Part shown: positions 1 through 8,761 of the stretch, piece after piece | How the letters are laid out: each line of letters starts with the position of its first letter | Numbering within the stretch: position 1 is the stretch's first letter | Assembly: GCA_020073005.1 (NCBI GenBank) | Contig: JAIQFX010000002.1 | Span: 62,001 to 126,000, forward strand | Length of the DNA stretch: 64,000 nucleotides | Direction of reading: 5' to 3' | From: Terriglobia bacterium | GTDB taxonomy: Bacteria > Acidobacteriota > Vicinamibacteria > Vicinamibacterales > CAVVIG01 | Notes under the pieces: generated by a model | Seen by the model: only the letters and a program-made list of their open reading frames with translations | Told to the model about the DNA's origin: nothing | The model's database searches: none | Program-made: the position numbers and the translations under genes

Positions 1-830
1 TGAGCCGGTCGAAGGAGGACGGCGAATTCCGGATCGTCTTCATCGGAGGCTCCACGGTGCAGGATTTCCAGTCCGACGACGAGATGATGACGGCGCAGTT
101 CGGGAACGTCGTGAAGTCCGGCCGAACCGGGCGAGTCACGGTGCTGAACGCCGGCCGGAGCGGATTCAACAGCGCGAACATTCTCGAGGACTACACGAGC
201 CGCGTCGGCGCGTTCCGGCCGGACGCGGTCCTCTACTACGAGGCGTGGAACGAACAGCCGCACGACCTCAAGCCGATGGCGAGAGCCGACGCAATGGTCC
301 GCGCCTTCGGGAGCGCCGCGCACAAGGCCTTGCGCTACCGATCGATGCTCTACACCTATCTGATCGAGAAGTACGCCTTCCTGCAGGCCTCGAAGACCAA
401 CTTCTTCAGGCTCGACGCGACGCAGGTGCGGCGGCCCTTTGCAGCGCTCGCGCAGACCGCGCGCGGCCAGGACGCCCGATTCGTGTTCGTGACGCAGGTG
501 GTCAACTTTCCGCGGATGTGGAAGGGCGTCGACACGTACGATTACGAGGCGGTCGATCGCCTGCTCGTCCGCATGCAGGCGGACCCGCAATACGACTACG
601 ACGTCCAGGAAATCAGCGCGCTGAACCAGCGTCTGACCGTGGCCTACACCGTCGCCTTGTGCCGCGAACTGGACGTGCCGGTCATCAACATCCTCGAGGC
701 GGTGGAGGGCCTCGGCGCCGCGCAGCGCGCGGAGATGTTCATGGATCTGGGACATCTCACGGCCAAGGGCGATCGGATCGTCGGGAAGCTCATCGCCGAC
801 GAATTCCTGGCCTTGCCGTCGCCGCGCTGA
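1..830 (+). CDS. SGNH/GDSL-type hydrolase family protein, 5' end outside the window
   Basis: The frame is open from the first bases of the window, so the gene starts upstream. Near the edge it reads FIGGSTVQDFQ, where GGST replaces the GDS block I of SGNH hydrolases. Near the C-terminus DLGHLTAKGDRI supplies the DxxH block V (Asp and His of the triad). Such proteins are esterases or acyl/acetyl hydrolases acting on lipids or glycans; the substrate cannot be read here. About 275 residues are present and the stop is TGA at 828-830. The first 16 bases resemble the palindromic GAGC..GTCGAAGG element found again in topA, so the residues just before the GGST block may be repeat-derived. Family call fairly sure, function unsure. 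Confidence 0.7.
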   Translation, partial: SRSKEDGEFRIVFIGGSTVQDFQSDDEMMTAQFGNVVKSGRTGRVTVLNAGRSGFNSANILEDYTSRVGAFRPDAVLYYEAWNEQPHDLKPMARADAMVRAFGSAAHKALRYRSMLYTYLIEKYAFLQASKTNFFRLDATQVRRPFAALAQTARGQDARFVFVTQVVNFPRMWKGVDTYDYEAVDRLLVRMQADPQYDYDVQEISALNQRLTVAYTVALCRELDVPVINILEAVEGLGAAQRAEMFMDLGHLTAKGDRIVGKLIADEFLALPSPR

Positions 831-838
831 CGCGGCGC

Positions 839-1030
839 CTACGGCGCCCAGGCTTCGCGCGCGACGCGTGCGTCGTAGCTCTCGCCGTAGATCGACGGCA
901 CCTTCGCGCCCATCGGACGGAGGTACATCGACAGCTGTCCGCGGTGATGGATCGAATGGTTCAACCCGAGTGACGCGTAGATGACCGCGGGGAACTGGAA
1001 GCGCGAGGCTTTAGCCGAGCGTTTTCCCGC
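839..1030 (-). pseudogene. C-terminal remnant of a DinB-family protein
   Basis: Read on the minus strand, the stretch ending at the TAG at 839-841 gives LNHSIHHRGQLSMYLRPMG followed by AKVPSIYG. This is the hallmark C-terminus of DinB/YfiT-like four-helix metal proteins (H..HHRGQL..YLR). No start codon or N-terminal two thirds is present: the frame fades upstream at about 1030, where a 7-bp palindrome (1048-1069) lies next to the remnant of a different gene. It looks like the surviving 3' end of a deleted gene. The family is recognised by motif only; where similarity begins would need an alignment. Confidence 0.7.
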
Positions 1031-1047
1031 GACAGCGGTATCGCTCG

Positions 1048-1069
1048 CGGCGCCGCCATTCGGGCGCCG
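1048..1069. repeat. 7-bp palindrome at the junction of two gene remnants
   Basis: Arms CGGCGCC (1048-1054) and GGCGCCG (1063-1069) pair perfectly around an 8-nt loop. The palindrome lies exactly between the DinB remnant and the TPR-gene remnant, so it may mark a deletion end point or be the scar of a small palindromic element. A chance origin in GC-rich DNA is possible. Confidence 0.4.
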
Positions 1070-1074
1070 GGAAA

Positions 1075-1674
1075 GCGCGCTCCGGGCTCCTGCTCAAGGA
1101 CCAGATGAATGAATTCTTCGCACTGCACGGGCACGCTTGCATCGAGTAGCGGGGCCGCGAAGGCGTCGCGATATCGCCTGTACGCATGATCGAGATCTCC
1201 CTCGTACGCACAGAGAAAGGCCTCGCCATACCGCCACGACCCGTCGTCGATATGTCTGCAGGCGTCATACTCTCTCCGCGCTTGGACCACGTCGCGGCGT
1301 AAGACCGTAGATGACGAAGTGGCAGTTCGTCTTGGCAGCCAGCCAGGAGACTTGGCCCTCTACGAACCGGCGGGCTAGTCGCGCGTCGAACTCCACAAAA
1401 TGAAACGTGTGCCTGAGTCTCTCTGAACCTTGGACAAGTTCGCGGAGCCGTGCCACAAAATACGCGGCAATGCCGTGAACCACCAGAGGCCTACGACAAC
1501 CGCCATCGAGGCAACGAAGAGAATCCACTGTCCAGTCGAAATCTTCGACAAATCAACGGACGTAAAAAGCCAAATCAGGAGGGCTGCAACAGTAGCGAGG
1601 ACCAGCAGGAGACCTTTCTTGGTACTCCATTGCGCCTCGACATCGGCGAACAGCTTTGCCAGGTCTTGTGCCAT
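1075..1674 (-). pseudogene. Decayed membrane/TPR-like protein gene
   Basis: Three successive reading frames carry pieces of what looks like one protein. The first (start ATG at 1672-1674) has two hydrophobic helices, LLLVLATVAALLIWLF and WILFVASMAVVVGLWWF. Near 1465-1480 the sense shifts to a second frame reading FVARLRELVQGSERLRHTFH and NCHFVIYGL. Near 1290 it shifts again to RREYDACRHIDDGSWRYGEA and PVQCEEFIHLVLEQEP, which looks like TPR helices. No single frame holds all pieces and the expected middle is missing, so the gene has suffered frameshifts and at least one internal deletion. Base composition is visibly less GC-rich than the neighbours, which suggests foreign origin. The native function is not recognised. 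Confidence 0.55.
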
Positions 1675-1684
1675 GAGATTAATG

Positions 1685-1716
1685 AAAAAGGGCCGGACGC
1701 TGACGCGCCCGGCCCT
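1685..1716 (-). terminator. Rho-independent terminator downstream of nrdJ
   Basis: On the minus strand AGGGCCGG and CCGGCCCT form a perfect 8-bp stem (1709-1716 with 1689-1696) around a 12-nt loop, followed at once by a run of T. It lies 42 nt past the nrdJ stop, just beyond the heptamer array. Confidence 0.75.
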
Positions 1717-1757
1717 GACTAACGACTAAAGACCAACGACTAACGACTAACGACTAC
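1716..1757. repeat. Heptamer array, unit CGACTAA, six copies
   Basis: Six 7-nt units (CGACTAA with variants TGACTAA, AGACCAA and CGACTAC) fill exactly the 42 nt between the nrdJ stop codon and its terminator. Read in the nrdJ direction the unit is TTAGTCG. The same unit family recurs at 9440-9570 and 57249-57290. Confidence 0.9.
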
Positions 1758-4721
1758 TTAGGCGCAACCCGACGTATTCCCGCAGTTCACGCACTTGTAG
1801 CACGCGCCGCTGCGGATCATGATCGCGCCGCAGGTCGAGCACGGCGGCGCGTCTTCCTGATTCTGAATCGTCGAATGCGGGTTCGCGTCGGTCGGCCTGA
1901 CCGCCGAAGCTGCCTGCTCAGATGCGGCAGCGGAGGCGGACGCAGGGCCGGCCGCGGAGGCGGTGGGCGTCAGCGTGTGCCCGTGCCCGTGCTCGTCCAG
2001 CTCCCGCCCGTTCACGCCGGCGTGGAACTGCGCCTCGGGCGACATGAACTTCGACGCCATCCACCGGAAGATGTAGTCGACGATCGACTTCGCGAACCGG
2101 ATCTCCGGATTGCGCGTCATCCCCGACGGCTCGAAGCGGACGTGGCTGAACTTGTCGACCAGCGCCTGCAGCGGCACGCCGTACTGCAGCGCGTACGAAA
2201 TCGCCTGCGCGAACGCGTCGGCGAAGCCCGAGATCGTCGAGCCTTCCTTCGCCATCACCAGGAAGATCTCGCCCGGCTGGCCGTCCTCGAACAACCCGAC
2301 GGTGATGTAGCCCTCGTGCCCGGCGATGTCGAACTTGTGCGTGATCGCCTGCCGCTCGTCCGGCAGCTTGCGGCGGACCGGACGCGTGACGAGCTGCGCC
2401 GCCGCCTGCGCCAGCTCGGCCGCCGTCTTGTCCTTCGACGTGTTGAGCGGCTGCGTGCGCTTGCTGCCGTCGCGGTAGATCGAGATCGCCTTCGCGCCCA
2501 GCTTCCACGACTGGATGTAGGCCTGCATGATCTCGTCGACGGTCGCTTCCTTCGGCACGTTGACCGTCTTCGAGATCGCGCCCGAGATGAACGGCTGCGT
2601 GGCGCCCATCATCTTGATGTGGCCCATGTAGTGGATCGACCGCTGCCCCTTCGCCGCCTTGAACGCGCAGTCGAAGACCGGCAGGTGCGAATCCTTGAGG
2701 CCCGGCGCGCCTTCGATCGTCTCGTTCTTGTCGATGTAGTCGACGATGGCGTCGACCTGCGGCTGCGAGTAGCCGAGCTTGCGGAGCGCCATCGGCACGG
2801 TCTGATTGACGATCTTCATCAGCCCGCCGCCGACGAGCTTCTTGTACTTGACGAGCGCGATGTCCGGCTCGACGCCGGTCGTGTCGCAGTCCATCATGAA
2901 GCCGATCGTGCCGGTCGGCGCCAGCACGGTCGCCTGCGCGTTCCGGTAGCCGAACTCCTCGCCCAGCTCCACCGCATCGTCCCACGAGGACTTCGCGGTC
3001 TGGTAGAGGTCCGGCGGCACGTTGCGGCTGTTGACGTCGCGCATCGCGTCGCGGTGCTTGCGCATCACGCGCAGGAACGGGTCGCGGTTTTTCTCGTAGC
3101 CGGAGAACGGACCGCCGTGATCGCGCGCGATCCGCGCCGACTGCGCGTACGCTTCGCCGGTCATCAGCGCCGTCAGCGCGGCGGCGTAGTCGCGGCCGCC
3201 GTCGCTGTCGTACGGCAGGCCGCGCGACATCAGCAGCGCGCCCAGGTTCGCGTAGCCGAGGCCGAGCGGCCGGTACGCGTGGCTGTTGTCGCCGATCGCC
3301 TTGCTCGGGTAGCTCGCGTTGTCGACGATGATTTCCTGCGCAGTAATAAGGGTACGAATCGCCGCCTTGTAGGAGATGGCGTCGAACTCAACGTTGTTGG
3401 GATCATCACCAACAACTTTGACGAACTTCATCAGGTTGATCGACGCCAGGTTGCACGCCGAGTCGTTCAGGAACATGTACTCCGAGCACGGGTTGCTCGC
3501 GTGGATGCGATCCGTGTTCGGGCACGTGTGCCACTCGTTGATCGTCGTGTCGAACTGCATGCCCGGATCGCCGCAGACGTGCGTGCCTTCGGCGATGAGG
3601 TGCATCAGGTCGCGCGCCTTGTAGGTGTCCATGACCTCGCCGGTCCTGACCGCCTTGGTCTCCCACTCGGCATCGTCGAGGACGGCGCGCATGAAGTCGT
3701 CGGGCACGCGGACGCTGTTGTTGGAATTCTGGAAGAACACCGACGAGTAGGCCGGGCCGGTGAACGAGCCGTCGTAGCCGGCGTCGATCAGCGCCCAGGC
3801 CTTCCGCTCTTCATCGACCTTGCAGTTGATGAAGTCGACGATGTCCGGGTGCTCGACGTTGAGGATCACCATCTTGGCCGCGCGGCGCGTCTTGCCGCCG
3901 GACTTGATCACGCCGGCGAACGCGTCGTAGCCCTTCATGAACGACACCGGGCCCGACGCCGTGCCGCCGCCCGCGAGCAGCTCGCGGCTCGAGCGGATCG
4001 GCGAGAGGTTCGTGCCCGTGCCCGAACCAAATTTGAAAAGCATGCCCTCGGTCCGGGCCAGCGTCAGGATCGAATCCATCGTGTCCTGGACCGAGTTGAT
4101 GAAGCAGGCCGAGCACTGCGGCGCTTTCTCGAAGCCGCAGTTGAACCACACCGGGCTGTTGAAGGCGGCTTTCTGGTAGACGAGGATGTGCTTGAGATCG
4201 TCGCTGAACGCCTGCAGGTCCTCGTCGCTCGCGAAGTACTTCTGCGCGCGGCCCCACTCGGTGATCGTGTTGACGACGCGGCCGATGAGCTGCTTGACGC
4301 TGCGCTCGCGCTCCGGCGTGCCGATCTGTCCGCGGAAATATTTCGAGACGACGATGTTCGTCGCCTGCTGCGACCAGGACTTCGGGATCTCGACGTCGCG
4401 CTGCTCGAAGACGAGCTCGCCGCGCTCGTTGCCGATCAACGCGGCGCGCAGCTCCCACTCGATCTCGTCGAACGGATCGACACCGGCTTCGGTGAAGAAG
4501 CGAGGAAACGTCAGGCCGACGACGGCGGGGGCGGTGCGGACTTTACCGCGGGGCTTGTCTTTTTCCAGCAGGGCATCCACCGGCGTCGGGGCGCCTGTGC
4601 CCCCACTGCTTTCTACCGTCTGTTGGCCGCCGCTCGCGGCCTGGTAGGCAGCGCGATCCTTCATGTTCCCCGCTCCGTTGTCCGCCGGGAGTTCGCCCCC
4701 CGGATCAAATGGCGTTCGCAT
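1758..4721 (-). CDS. nrdJ: Adenosylcobalamin-dependent (class II) ribonucleoside-diphosphate reductase
   Basis: Makes deoxyribonucleotides for DNA synthesis, using coenzyme B12 as the radical generator, in the cytoplasm. The 987-residue protein carries the ten-stranded barrel signatures of the family: N-terminal FPRFFTEAGVDPFDEIEWEL, GSGTGTNLSPIRSSRE, the active-site loop NPCSE at about residues 408-412, and a C-terminal zinc-binding tail with C-x2-C pairs (CSTCGA, CYKCVNC) in the last 25 residues. The cysteine-rich tail is typical of the long NrdJ form that needs no separate small subunit. The gene stands alone, with its own promoter (4860-4888), a NrdR-like operator (4897-4912) and a terminator (1685-1716). 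No cobalamin riboswitch is seen in the roughly 140-nt leader. A proline/alanine-rich stretch precedes the zinc tail. Confidence 0.97.
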   Translation of the reverse strand: MRTPFDPGGELPADNGAGNMKDRAAYQAASGGQQTVESSGGTGAPTPVDALLEKDKPRGKVRTAPAVVGLTFPRFFTEAGVDPFDEIEWELRAALIGNERGELVFEQRDVEIPKSWSQQATNIVVSKYFRGQIGTPERERSVKQLIGRVVNTITEWGRAQKYFASDEDLQAFSDDLKHILVYQKAAFNSPVWFNCGFEKAPQCSACFINSVQDTMDSILTLARTEGMLFKFGSGTGTNLSPIRSSRELLAGGGTASGPVSFMKGYDAFAGVIKSGGKTRRAAKMVILNVEHPDIVDFINCKVDEERKAWALIDAGYDGSFTGPAYSSVFFQNSNNSVRVPDDFMRAVLDDAEWETKAVRTGEVMDTYKARDLMHLIAEGTHVCGDPGMQFDTTINEWHTCPNTDRIHASNPCSEYMFLNDSACNLASINLMKFVKVVGDDPNNVEFDAISYKAAIRTLITAQEIIVDNASYPSKAIGDNSHAYRPLGLGYANLGALLMSRGLPYDSDGGRDYAAALTALMTGEAYAQSARIARDHGGPFSGYEKNRDPFLRVMRKHRDAMRDVNSRNVPPDLYQTAKSSWDDAVELGEEFGYRNAQATVLAPTGTIGFMMDCDTTGVEPDIALVKYKKLVGGGLMKIVNQTVPMALRKLGYSQPQVDAIVDYIDKNETIEGAPGLKDSHLPVFDCAFKAAKGQRSIHYMGHIKMMGATQPFISGAISKTVNVPKEATVDEIMQAYIQSWKLGAKAISIYRDGSKRTQPLNTSKDKTAAELAQAAAQLVTRPVRRKLPDERQAITHKFDIAGHEGYITVGLFEDGQPGEIFLVMAKEGSTISGFADAFAQAISYALQYGVPLQALVDKFSHVRFEPSGMTRNPEIRFAKSIVDYIFRWMASKFMSPEAQFHAGVNGRELDEHGHGHTLTPTASAAGPASASAAASEQAASAVRPTDANPHSTIQNQEDAPPCSTCGAIMIRSGACYKCVNCGNTSGCA

Positions 4722-4859
4722 CCCGCCCCAAGGAAGCGACCGTCAAGTTTTTTGGAAAAATCTGTCAGCTGACCGACCGGATTCCCTGTGAAAACCTCGG
4801 CGAGTCTACGAGAAGCTGGGAGATCCTCGCGTCTTCACCTTGTTGCGTTACGGCGACCC

Positions 4860-4888
4860 AATATGCGCCCGCCTCGTACGTTTGTCAA
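4860..4888 (-). promoter_or_regulatory. Sigma-70-type promoter of nrdJ
   Basis: On the minus strand a perfect TTGACA (-35, 4883-4888) is separated by 17 nt from CATATT (-10, 4860-4865). The predicted transcript start is about 130 nt upstream of the nrdJ ATG. Confidence 0.65.
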
Positions 4889-4896
4889 GCGTGTAA

Positions 4897-4912
4897 ACAC
4901 CACATATTGTGG
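4897..4912. promoter_or_regulatory. NrdR-box-like operator upstream of nrdJ
   Basis: ACACCACATATTGTGG (plus strand) matches 13 of 16 positions of the NrdR consensus ACACwATATATwGTGT when read on the minus strand. It lies 8 nt upstream of the nrdJ -35 box. NrdR sites usually come in pairs about three helical turns apart; only this one is evident here. Confidence 0.6.
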
Positions 4913-4954
4913 CTTTCTTTTAGGTCAGTCGCAAGATGTTGACAATTTCGTTAT

Positions 4955-5563
4955 TCAACGTCCTGCCAGTTGCGCGGCCAGCGCGGCCGCTTTGTCGGCC
5001 AGCGTGCGGGCAAAGACGAGATTCTTCGCGCGAATCGCTTCCTCTGCCTGGCGTGCGAATCGTGAGGCCGTGTCGTACTGCTCGCGGGCTTCGGCGCCGA
5101 GCCGTCGCGCGTCGATCCGCTGCAGATCCGCGGTCGCGCGCGCGAGCGTCGCACGAATCGTACGTTCCAGCTCCGCGTCGGCTGCTGTCGGCGTCGTCTG
5201 GAGCGTCGTCGGCGGCTTGACGCTTTCGTCGACCGGCTTCGGCGCAGCGGGTGCGGGCTCGGGCTTCGGTGCTTCGGCGGGCCGCGGTCGCGCCGGCGCC
5301 GGACGCGCGGGCTCGGGCGCGGTCGGGACAGGTGCGGGAGGCACGGGCGCCGGCGGCGGCTCGACGTCGCGGACTTCGATGTCGCGAGGCGGCGGCGCGG
5401 GTACTTCGAGCGGTGGACTCGGAATCGCAGCCGCGTGCGCCCGCACGCACCCGGAGAAAAGCGTTAACCACAGAGCACACGGCAAGACGAAGAGCAGGGA
5501 GAGCCACCTCTTCAGCGTCCTCCGCTCGACTCCGCGTCCTCCGTGGTTTCTCGTCTCGTTCAT
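4955..5563 (-). CDS. Proline-rich lipoprotein of unknown function
   Basis: A 202-residue protein whose lipobox LFSGC places the lipidated Cys at residue 39, predicting export and membrane anchoring. A proline/alanine-rich linker of about 60 residues (many PAP and PEP steps) follows, then a helical C-terminal domain rich in Ala and Arg (DLQRIDARRLGAEAREQYD, ending LADKAAALAAQLAGR) that looks like a short coiled coil. The start ATG overlaps the TGA of the histidine kinase gene (ATGA), so the two are translationally coupled. The first 33 codons lie in an inverted nonamer array (5465-5551), so the N-region and part of the hydrophobic core of the signal peptide are repeat-encoded. No family is recognised. 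Confidence 0.75.
   Translation of the reverse strand: MNETRNHGGRGVERRTLKRWLSLLFVLPCALWLTLFSGCVRAHAAAIPSPPLEVPAPPPRDIEVRDVEPPPAPVPPAPVPTAPEPARPAPARPRPAEAPKPEPAPAAPKPVDESVKPPTTLQTTPTAADAELERTIRATLARATADLQRIDARRLGAEAREQYDTASRFARQAEEAIRAKNLVFARTLADKAAALAAQLAGR
5465..5551. repeat. Inverted nonamer array inside the lipoprotein signal-peptide region
   Basis: Degenerate 9-nt units run through the segment. The left arm has units such as ACCACAGAG and CACACGGCA; the right arm has GCGTCCTCC-like units ending in CCGTGGTTT, roughly complementary to the left arm, with the turn near 5505. The array codes for residues 5-33 of the overlapping lipoprotein. Confidence 0.7.
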
Positions 5564-7038
5564 GCCTGAGCCTGCGGCAGCAGTACCGTGAACGTCGTTC
5601 CCACACCGGGCGTCGACTCGACCTCGATCTCCCCGTCGTGCATCTGGATCGTACGGTACACCATCGACAGCCCGATGCCACTGCCCTTTTCTTTCGTCGT
5701 GAAGTAGAGATCGAAGATGCGCTGCAGGTGCTCGGGCCGGATGCCGACGCCGGTGTCGGCGAACGCGATCGCCACGCGGCGATCGCGGCGGGCGTCGCAC
5801 TGGATCCGCAGCGTGCCGCCGTTCGGCATGGCCTGACACGCGTTCAGCGCCAGGTTCAGGAACGCCTGCCGCAGCATGGTCGGATCGCCGTTGACGTCGG
5901 GGGCGCTGCCGCCCTCGATCGTGACGGTGACGCCGTGACGCTCGGCGTCGGGCTTGACGACACGCAGCACCTCGTCGAGCAGCGGCGCGAGCGGGACGCG
6001 CTCCAGCTTCAAATCCTCGGGCCGCGCGAATTTCAGAAAGCTCTGCACGACCTCGTCGAGCCGCCGGATCTCGTTGCCGATGACGTCGACGTGCTGCAGC
6101 GCCGGCGCCGCGGTGTCGCCCGCGGCCGCCAGCTGCTGTCGCAGCAGCTCGAGGTGAATCGTCATCGCGTTCAGCGGATTCTTCACTTCGTGCGCGACGC
6201 CGGCCGACAGGCGGCCGAGCGCGGCCAGCTTGCGCGCGTAGCGGACGGCGGCCTGCTCCTGGGCGGCGGGATCGAGCGCCGAATTGGCGCCGCGGTCGGC
6301 CGACAGTTGATCGCTGACGGCGTTGAAGAACGTGCCGATCTCGCCGAACTCGTCGTGCGGATCGAGATCGAGCCGGACGCCGAACTCGCCGCGGCCGAGC
6401 CGCGTCAGGCCGCTCGTGATCACGTGAATCGGCCGGAGCAGCAGCTGCGCGAGCAGCATCGCGCCGATGACGGCGACGGCGAGCGACGCCAGCGCCGTCC
6501 AGAGCGAGGGGCGGAGCGACGTGTTGAGATCGGCGCGGATCAGCAGCGTCGAGATGCCGACGCGAATCGATCCGAAGTCGGTGTCGCCGAGCAGCAGCGG
6601 CTGCCGCAGCTCGAGCGTGCGCCCGGGCCCGCGGTAGATCGCGGCGAGCTGGGCCATCTCCGATCGGGTGAGGAGCGCGGCGATATCGTCGCCGGCCGGG
6701 ATCGCGAGGCCCTCGCGCGAGGCGTCCGCGTGCGCGACCGCGACGCCGCGTGGATCGACGATCGCGGCGAAGGTGACGTGCTTGGAGTAGGCGCTCGACT
6801 CGAGAATCGATCGCAGGCCGGGATCCTGGCGCAGCGCCAGGTACGGGTCGCTGCCGGCGGAGACCACGTCGCGCGCCCGCTGGTAGACCGCGTTGGCCAG
6901 CAGCTCTGCGCGCGCGCGGCTTTCCTCGAGGCTGACGCTGGCGAGCCGCGCCAGATGCAGCACGCTCAGCACGACGACGACCGCGCCGACGATCGACGTC
7001 ACGCCGAGAACCTGCTTGCCCTTGATTCCTAAACGCAC
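5560..7038 (-). CDS. Membrane sensor histidine kinase (HAMP, HisKA, HATPase)
   Basis: Inner-membrane sensor kinase, predicted to autophosphorylate and pass phosphate to the NtrC-type regulator encoded just upstream. The 492-residue product has a first transmembrane helix (about residues 8-28), an extracytoplasmic segment, a second helix plus HAMP linker (LLLRPIHVITSGLTRLGRG), an H-box AGVAHEVKNPLNAMTIHLEL and ATP-lid motifs DTGVGIRPEH and GSGIGLSMV. I chose the GTG at 7036-7038 because everything upstream in this frame is the heptamer array and would give a repetitive, unhydrophobic extension. The stop overlaps the lipoprotein start. The signal sensed is unknown. Confidence 0.9.
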   Translation of the reverse strand: MRLGIKGKQVLGVTSIVGAVVVVLSVLHLARLASVSLEESRARAELLANAVYQRARDVVSAGSDPYLALRQDPGLRSILESSAYSKHVTFAAIVDPRGVAVAHADASREGLAIPAGDDIAALLTRSEMAQLAAIYRGPGRTLELRQPLLLGDTDFGSIRVGISTLLIRADLNTSLRPSLWTALASLAVAVIGAMLLAQLLLRPIHVITSGLTRLGRGEFGVRLDLDPHDEFGEIGTFFNAVSDQLSADRGANSALDPAAQEQAAVRYARKLAALGRLSAGVAHEVKNPLNAMTIHLELLRQQLAAAGDTAAPALQHVDVIGNEIRRLDEVVQSFLKFARPEDLKLERVPLAPLLDEVLRVVKPDAERHGVTVTIEGGSAPDVNGDPTMLRQAFLNLALNACQAMPNGGTLRIQCDARRDRRVAIAFADTGVGIRPEHLQRIFDLYFTTKEKGSGIGLSMVYRTIQMHDGEIEVESTPGVGTTFTVLLPQAQA

Positions 7039-7043
7039 AAGAT

Positions 7044-7170
7044 GGTGCTGGGTGCCGAGTGCTGCGGTGCTGGGTGCTGCGGTGCTGAGTGCTGTGTGCT
7101 GCGTGCTCCGCACCAGGCACCCGGCGCCCGGCACGGCACCAAGCACTCCGCACCCGGCACCAGGCACCCG
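7044..7170. repeat. Inverted heptamer array between regulator and kinase genes
   Basis: The left arm (7044-7108) is built of GGTGCTG-type 7-mers; the right arm (7109-7170) of GCACCAG and GCACCCG 7-mers, the rotated complement. Together they can fold into a hairpin with arms of about 60 nt. The array begins right after the TGA of the response regulator (7172-7174) and ends 5 nt before the kinase start, so it fills the whole gap inside this operon. Confidence 0.9.
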
Positions 7171-7171
7171 A

Positions 7172-8569
<1,398 letters not shown>

Positions 8570-8602
8570 TATGGCTTATGGCTGAGGGCTAAGGGCTGAG
8601 GG
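8570..8602. repeat. Heptamer array, unit GAGGGCT/TATGGCT, at the regulator start codon
   Basis: Four 7-nt units and a partial one (TATGGCT twice, then GAGGGCT and AAGGGCT) touch the start codon of the minus-strand regulator. They are complementary to the CAGCCAT array at 8704-8760, so the two arrays form inverted arms around a spacer of about 100 bp. Confidence 0.85.
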
Positions 8603-8703
8603 AATGGTCGATGGCGGAAGAGAGATGGCGTTTGAGGTACCCTGAACGCCGTGAGCGACAACCGCGGCGTTCCACCGCTGGACGATCAACCACGTAACCA
8701 CCC

Positions 8704-8760
8704 GCCATCCAGCCATCAGCCATCCCTCAGCCATCAGCCATCAGCCATCAGCCATCGCAT
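8704..8760. repeat. Heptamer array, unit AGCCATC, at the CPBP gene start
   Basis: Mostly AGCCATC units, with one 4-nt interruption, end 2 nt before the GTG start of the CPBP protease gene. They are inverted relative to the array at 8570-8602. Confidence 0.9.
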
Positions 8761-8761
8761 C

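Noticed and set aside
1875-4772. A long open frame on the plus strand opposite nrdJ, and similar ones opposite the TamB-like, BamA-like and topA genes
   Set aside because: Very GC-rich codons make antisense frames open by chance; their products are Arg/Ala/Val-rich with no domain, and the minus-strand genes are unmistakable.
4722-4954. Cobalamin riboswitch in the nrdJ leader
   Set aside because: No B12-box-like conserved core or matching stem pattern could be found in the leader.
4913-4955. Second NrdR box upstream of the first
   Set aside because: The best candidate near 4928-4943 matches too few positions of the consensus.
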